Source of the DNA: Impatiens glandulifera
Lineage: Eukaryota; Streptophyta; Magnoliopsida; Ericales; Balsaminaceae
DNA: 64,000 nt
Direction: 5' to 3'
Assembly (NCBI RefSeq): GCF_907164915.1
Contig: NC_061863.1
Coordinates: 66,579,364-66,643,363 of the forward strand
Positions within the stretch are counted from its first letter, which is position 1, and every line of letters begins with the position of its first letter. A program made the translations under genes and the position numbers. Positions 60,457 to 64,000 of the stretch are shown here, piece after piece. The notes below the pieces were generated by a model that worked only from the letters and a program-made list of their open reading frames with translations, was not told where the DNA came from and made no database searches.

Positions 60457-62960
60457 AATCAATAAATTTATTAACTAAAATACTAAAATATCTTATATTT
60501 TAAATTATTATTATTTATTTTATTTATATATATAAATACCTTTAAGTCTTTTTATTAAAAAAAATATCATCATCTCTTTAAAATCATCACTTATAATCAT
60601 TATTTTCTCTCTCTAAGTTATTTAAATAACCTTATTCAAACCAGACCTAAGAAAATAAAGCTTAACTCCCTGCCACTTGGTGGAGCCAAAATTGAAATTT
60701 AAAACTTTAGTCAGCCCAGGATTTTGAATGTTCCGTACTAGCGTTACCTTAGGGTCGTTTACTCGTTTGATATATTAAATAATGAATAATTTGATAAATA
60801 GGTAATTAAATTATAATCAATTCATATTAAACAAGCCCTTCACAACAATTGGTGGACTCAAAATTGATGATGGCGCAGCCCTTAACAATTATAAAAAAAA
60901 AATGAAGGTATTGCAATTTGCAACAGAATTTATTTATTTATTTTTGAGTTTTTAATTGATTTAGTATTCTTTATAAACTTCTTGTTAATTCATTATACAC
61001 TTTTATAAGATAAGATAGTTGACATTTAAAATGTATGAAACAGGCAATTTAAATTATTTTGAACAAAGAATACAGTTTAGAAAACCTCGAGGATTTGAAC
61101 AAATAAATTAAACATGATAGCAGTTTTGTAGAAACTTCTTAAAAATTAAGAAATTCCTTTTTTTAGGAACAATACTTTTCAAATTATTATTATTATTATT
61201 AAAAAACATGATCAAAGTGTGTTACTATGGCGGCTTAATTATTTATTTTGAAATTAAATTAAATTATAATTAAATAAACATAAATTCTTAAGTATAATAC
61301 CTAGATCAAAGTACCCATGGTTTAGGTCTTGATAACTTCGTATATTTAATATGAGATTATTGAGGAGTGATAGAGAGATGGAATTTGGTGAGAGAATGAC
61401 TTGGTATCACATTCATTGGTTGGAAAATGTAAAAGTGGAAGGAAATAGAGAAGAGAGATAAATTATTTGATTTTTTCAGCGAATAAGATTATGCCAAATT
61501 ATTCCCTCACTAAATTCTATCACCTAATCATTTCTCTATTTAATATATATATAATAAAATTAATTTATAAAAAGATTATATGAAACTCAATCCGCATCAC
61601 TCCTAGCCCTAGGCCCTAACCAAACCACAACGACCCATTAATTTTTTATTTTTAAGACAGGATTTAACTTGAGTTATTTATTATTTATTTATTTATTTAT
61701 TTTTATTAAACTAGATTGATCTATAAAAATTTAAGCTATTATAATTTTTATTATTTAAGTTTTTCTCATACATAAATAAATGAAGGTCCATCTTCTTAAT
61801 TTAACATGTTATTTATTTTTCTTAATCAATTCATCACATTTGTAAAAATTAAAAAAAAAAATCTTTATTTTTCAACTTTTCAATTATCCGATAATTTGTA
61901 ATGTGTATATCTAAAAAAAATACTCAATTTAACTAACTAATATATCTAAATTGGTATATATAAATCTAAGACGTCATGAAGTTCTTTAAAAAAATAAATA
62001 TCAAATATATGTAAAAAGTTTCAAAAAAAATTTAAATATTTACTTAGATTCCAAATTTGTTTAATCACTCAAATTAAATTAGAATACGTAAATTTAAAAA
62101 ATACACAATTAAAATACTCCAAAAACGCCATTATATATCATTTTATTTACAAACGTGATAAACTATTTAAAAAACGAAAATAATACGATAAAATAATTAG
62201 ACGAATGTTTTGTTAATTTGGAAAAAACATCCAAAACGATATATATATATATAAAAGGAGTGATAGAGGGAGGGATTTTTATTTTTTTTTTGACCCAAAT
62301 GTTATTAATGCTTGAATTTGAGTCGTTTTTATCAAACCGGCTCTAACGTTGAATTATGTCCTCTACATCATTCTAAATTTCTAACTATCAAAATTTTAGT
62401 CATTTAATTTTTTTTTATTACAAATGAATATATATATTGTCTTATTATTTTAACTCAATAGTTTCATTCCCTTCATTAATTTATTACATTTATAAAAACA
62501 AAATAATCATTTATATTTTTCAATTATTCAAACACATCACACATTTTAAGATATTCAAAAGGTATTCAACAATTTTAAACTCATCAAATTTGAAAAAATA
62601 TTTAATTTAAAACAAATATGTCTAAATTGGTAGACCGTAGTCACCGTACACATAGTTATATCATTATAAAATTAAAAAGTAAATAAATATAAAATTTATC
62701 TCTAATCAAATTTTTTCAAATCTTTCCTAATGTTACACATTTTTTAATTCATTTAAACAAATTTTGACAAATTATAATGTCGTAAATCTAAAAAATACAC
62801 CTATTGATAATATACATCTAATTCGTATATGTAAATATTATTTTATTTAAAATGTGAATAATTAATTAAAAAATAATATACAAATGATTCATTAGAAAAA
62901 TATTGACTCGACCGGCCGGGTCCGATTGGAAAGATAAGCCGGTTTCAGATGCAAGCCGAA
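60457..62960. other. AT-rich spacer, no gene seen
   Basis: No recognisable gene or RNA. A few MITE-like words ('aaaccagacctaa' near 60639) are not enough to define an element. Confidence 0.6.
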
Positions 62961-62968
62961 ATGGGAAC

Positions 62969-63260
62969 TATATAACTTCATCTTTTTCTATCGTTGCCGA
63001 TAAGATTTCATTGCGCCCTTATCTCCGTATGTATTTGCTGACGGCAGTTGATTCAAAATGGTAATCGGCCGTAAGTTATCTTCGATCAGAAATGGCGGGC
63101 GAGGTAGGGTTTTTTAGTTTCTGATTCTTCTACTCTATTTCCATTTTCACTTCAGTCTTTCATCACTTTCCGCAAACCCAATATTCGTATGTATGAATGT
63201 CAAATAGCAACTGACCAATCCTTGACGAATTATATAATACATTGACCAATTCTACTCGCT
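62969..63260 (+). promoter_or_regulatory. Promoter, leader and probable 5'-UTR intron of the mTERF gene
   Basis: A TATA box (ctatataac) lies at 62969-62977. An upstream ATG at 63058 opens a 19-codon frame containing a possible donor (gag|gtaggg at 63104-63109). All three frames carry stops between the likely acceptor (63204-63209, aaatag) and the main ATG, so the upstream ATG cannot be fused to the coding region, and a leader intron is the simplest reading. Confidence 0.5.
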
Positions 63261-64000
63261 ATGGAAACTAGCAATGGACAAAACACCGGTATCATGTGGT
63301 TTTTCAAGGATAGAGGGTTTGACGATAAGAGCATTTCTGATATGTTCAAAAAATGCAAGCGTCTCGATGGTATGGAAAGGGAAAGAGCCTCTGAAAACTG
63401 GGATTATCTCAAAAGCATTGGCATACAGGAGAGAAAACTCTCTTCTGTTGTTACAAAATGCCCTAAAATTCTTACACTTGGTTTGGAAGACAAGATAATA
63501 CCCATGGTTAATTGCCTTTCTACTTTGAGTACAAAGTCTAATCAGGTTGCTTCAGCCATTACCAAATTTCCTCACATACTTAACCATGGTGTTGAGCAGA
63601 AGCTCTGTCCACTCCTTGCTTTCTTTCAGGGGCTTGGGATTCCAGACAAGCAAATTGGTAAAATGTTATTATTCAATCCTAGAATTATTAGTTATAGCAT
63701 TGAATCAAAGCTTTCTGTACTGGTTGATCTTCTTGATAATCTTGGCATTGACAAAGAAGGCATGATTGGTAGAATTTTGGTGAAGAATCCACACTTAATG
63801 GGTTACAATGTTGAGAAAAGACTTCGACCCACTTTAGATTTTCTGAAATCAATAGGGTTGACAGAAGGAAACATTCAGAATGTTGCAATCAACTTTCCTG
63901 AGATTTTAAGTAGAGATGTTGATAAGACTCTGAAGCCGAATTATAGTTATCTAAAGGGTCGTGGGTTTGACAGTGGCCAAATAGCAGCTCTAGTGTCTGG
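63261..64000 (+). CDS. MTERF6: mTERF-family organelle protein, mTERF6/PDE191-like, 5' part
   Basis: Helical-repeat nucleic-acid-binding protein of chloroplasts/mitochondria; Arabidopsis mTERF6 acts in plastid transcript termination and tRNA-Ile maturation. The frame is open from ATG 63261 to the window edge (246 codons plus 2 bases), with no intron. The start is supported by N-terminal resemblance to the PDE191 protein (MWFFKDRGFDD, then ASENWDYL). At least five mTERF motifs follow, each with a conserved Pro: VVTKCPKILTL, AITKFPHILNH, MLLFNPRIISYS, ILVKNPHLMGYN and VAINFPEILSRD. Partial: about 90-100 residues are expected beyond the edge. No frameshift seen. Confidence 0.92.
   Translation, partial: METSNGQNTGIMWFFKDRGFDDKSISDMFKKCKRLDGMERERASENWDYLKSIGIQERKLSSVVTKCPKILTLGLEDKIIPMVNCLSTLSTKSNQVASAITKFPHILNHGVEQKLCPLLAFFQGLGIPDKQIGKMLLFNPRIISYSIESKLSVLVDLLDNLGIDKEGMIGRILVKNPHLMGYNVEKRLRPTLDFLKSIGLTEGNIQNVAINFPEILSRDVDKTLKPNYSYLKGRGFDSGQIAALVS

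Noticed and set aside
63058..63117. Upstream ATG as the true mTERF start
   Set aside because: All frames from it meet stops before 63261 whether or not the likely intron is removed, while the ATG at 63261 matches the family N-terminus.

Overview
The window is nuclear DNA of a flowering plant, almost certainly a eudicot. It has split genes with GT-AG introns, very AT-rich spacers, many short inverted-repeat transposons and LINE relics. Its genes are plant types: PR-2 beta-1,3-glucanases, an ACA-type calcium pump and an mTERF protein. I cannot name the species. No tRNA, rRNA or CRISPR array was seen.

Left part (1-29.7 kb): a head-to-tail cluster of four GH17 glucan endo-1,3-beta-glucosidase genes, all on the minus strand. 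Genes 1 and 2 (5811-6971 and 13692-14818) are intact two-exon genes with both catalytic glutamates. They lie in two copies of a long duplicated unit, and a remnant of a third unit starts near 16.24 kb. Genes 3 and 4 (23347-24556 and 27394-29133) form a divergent pair. Both have Leu in place of the acid/base Glu (GNE to GNL) and carry an extra segment of about 31 residues after the signal peptide. Gene 4 is also a pseudogene, with a Trp-to-stop change and a 502-bp transposon in exon 2. The spacers hold two ORF1-only LINE-like copies, a Mutator-like (MULE) family with a transposase relic and a short derivative, several MITEs, and a 20-bp-unit minisatellite that in one place is arranged as a large inverted repeat.

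Middle part (29.9-38.9 kb): three housekeeping genes. They are S-formylglutathione hydrolase (minus, seven exons), cytosolic NAD-dependent glycerol-3-phosphate dehydrogenase (plus, five exons, one with a GC donor), and an unrecognised coiled-coil, basic, probably nuclear protein (minus, six coding exons). The first two are divergent; the last two end 239 bp apart, tail to tail.

Right part (38.9-64 kb): a 7.8-kb spacer, then a Golgi-type nucleotide-sugar/triose-phosphate transporter (plus, four exons). It converges with an ACA4/ACA11-like autoinhibited Ca2+-ATPase (minus, seven exons), with stop codons 166 bp apart. The pump's first intron is about 4.5 kb and holds a MITE and an 88-bp minisatellite. 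After another 6.3-kb spacer, the 5' part of an mTERF6/PDE191-like organelle gene runs off the right edge. The genes do not form one pathway. The glucanase cluster is the fast-changing part; the rest looks like ordinary single-copy genes. All exon structures were joined by hand from splice consensus, frame and family resemblance.
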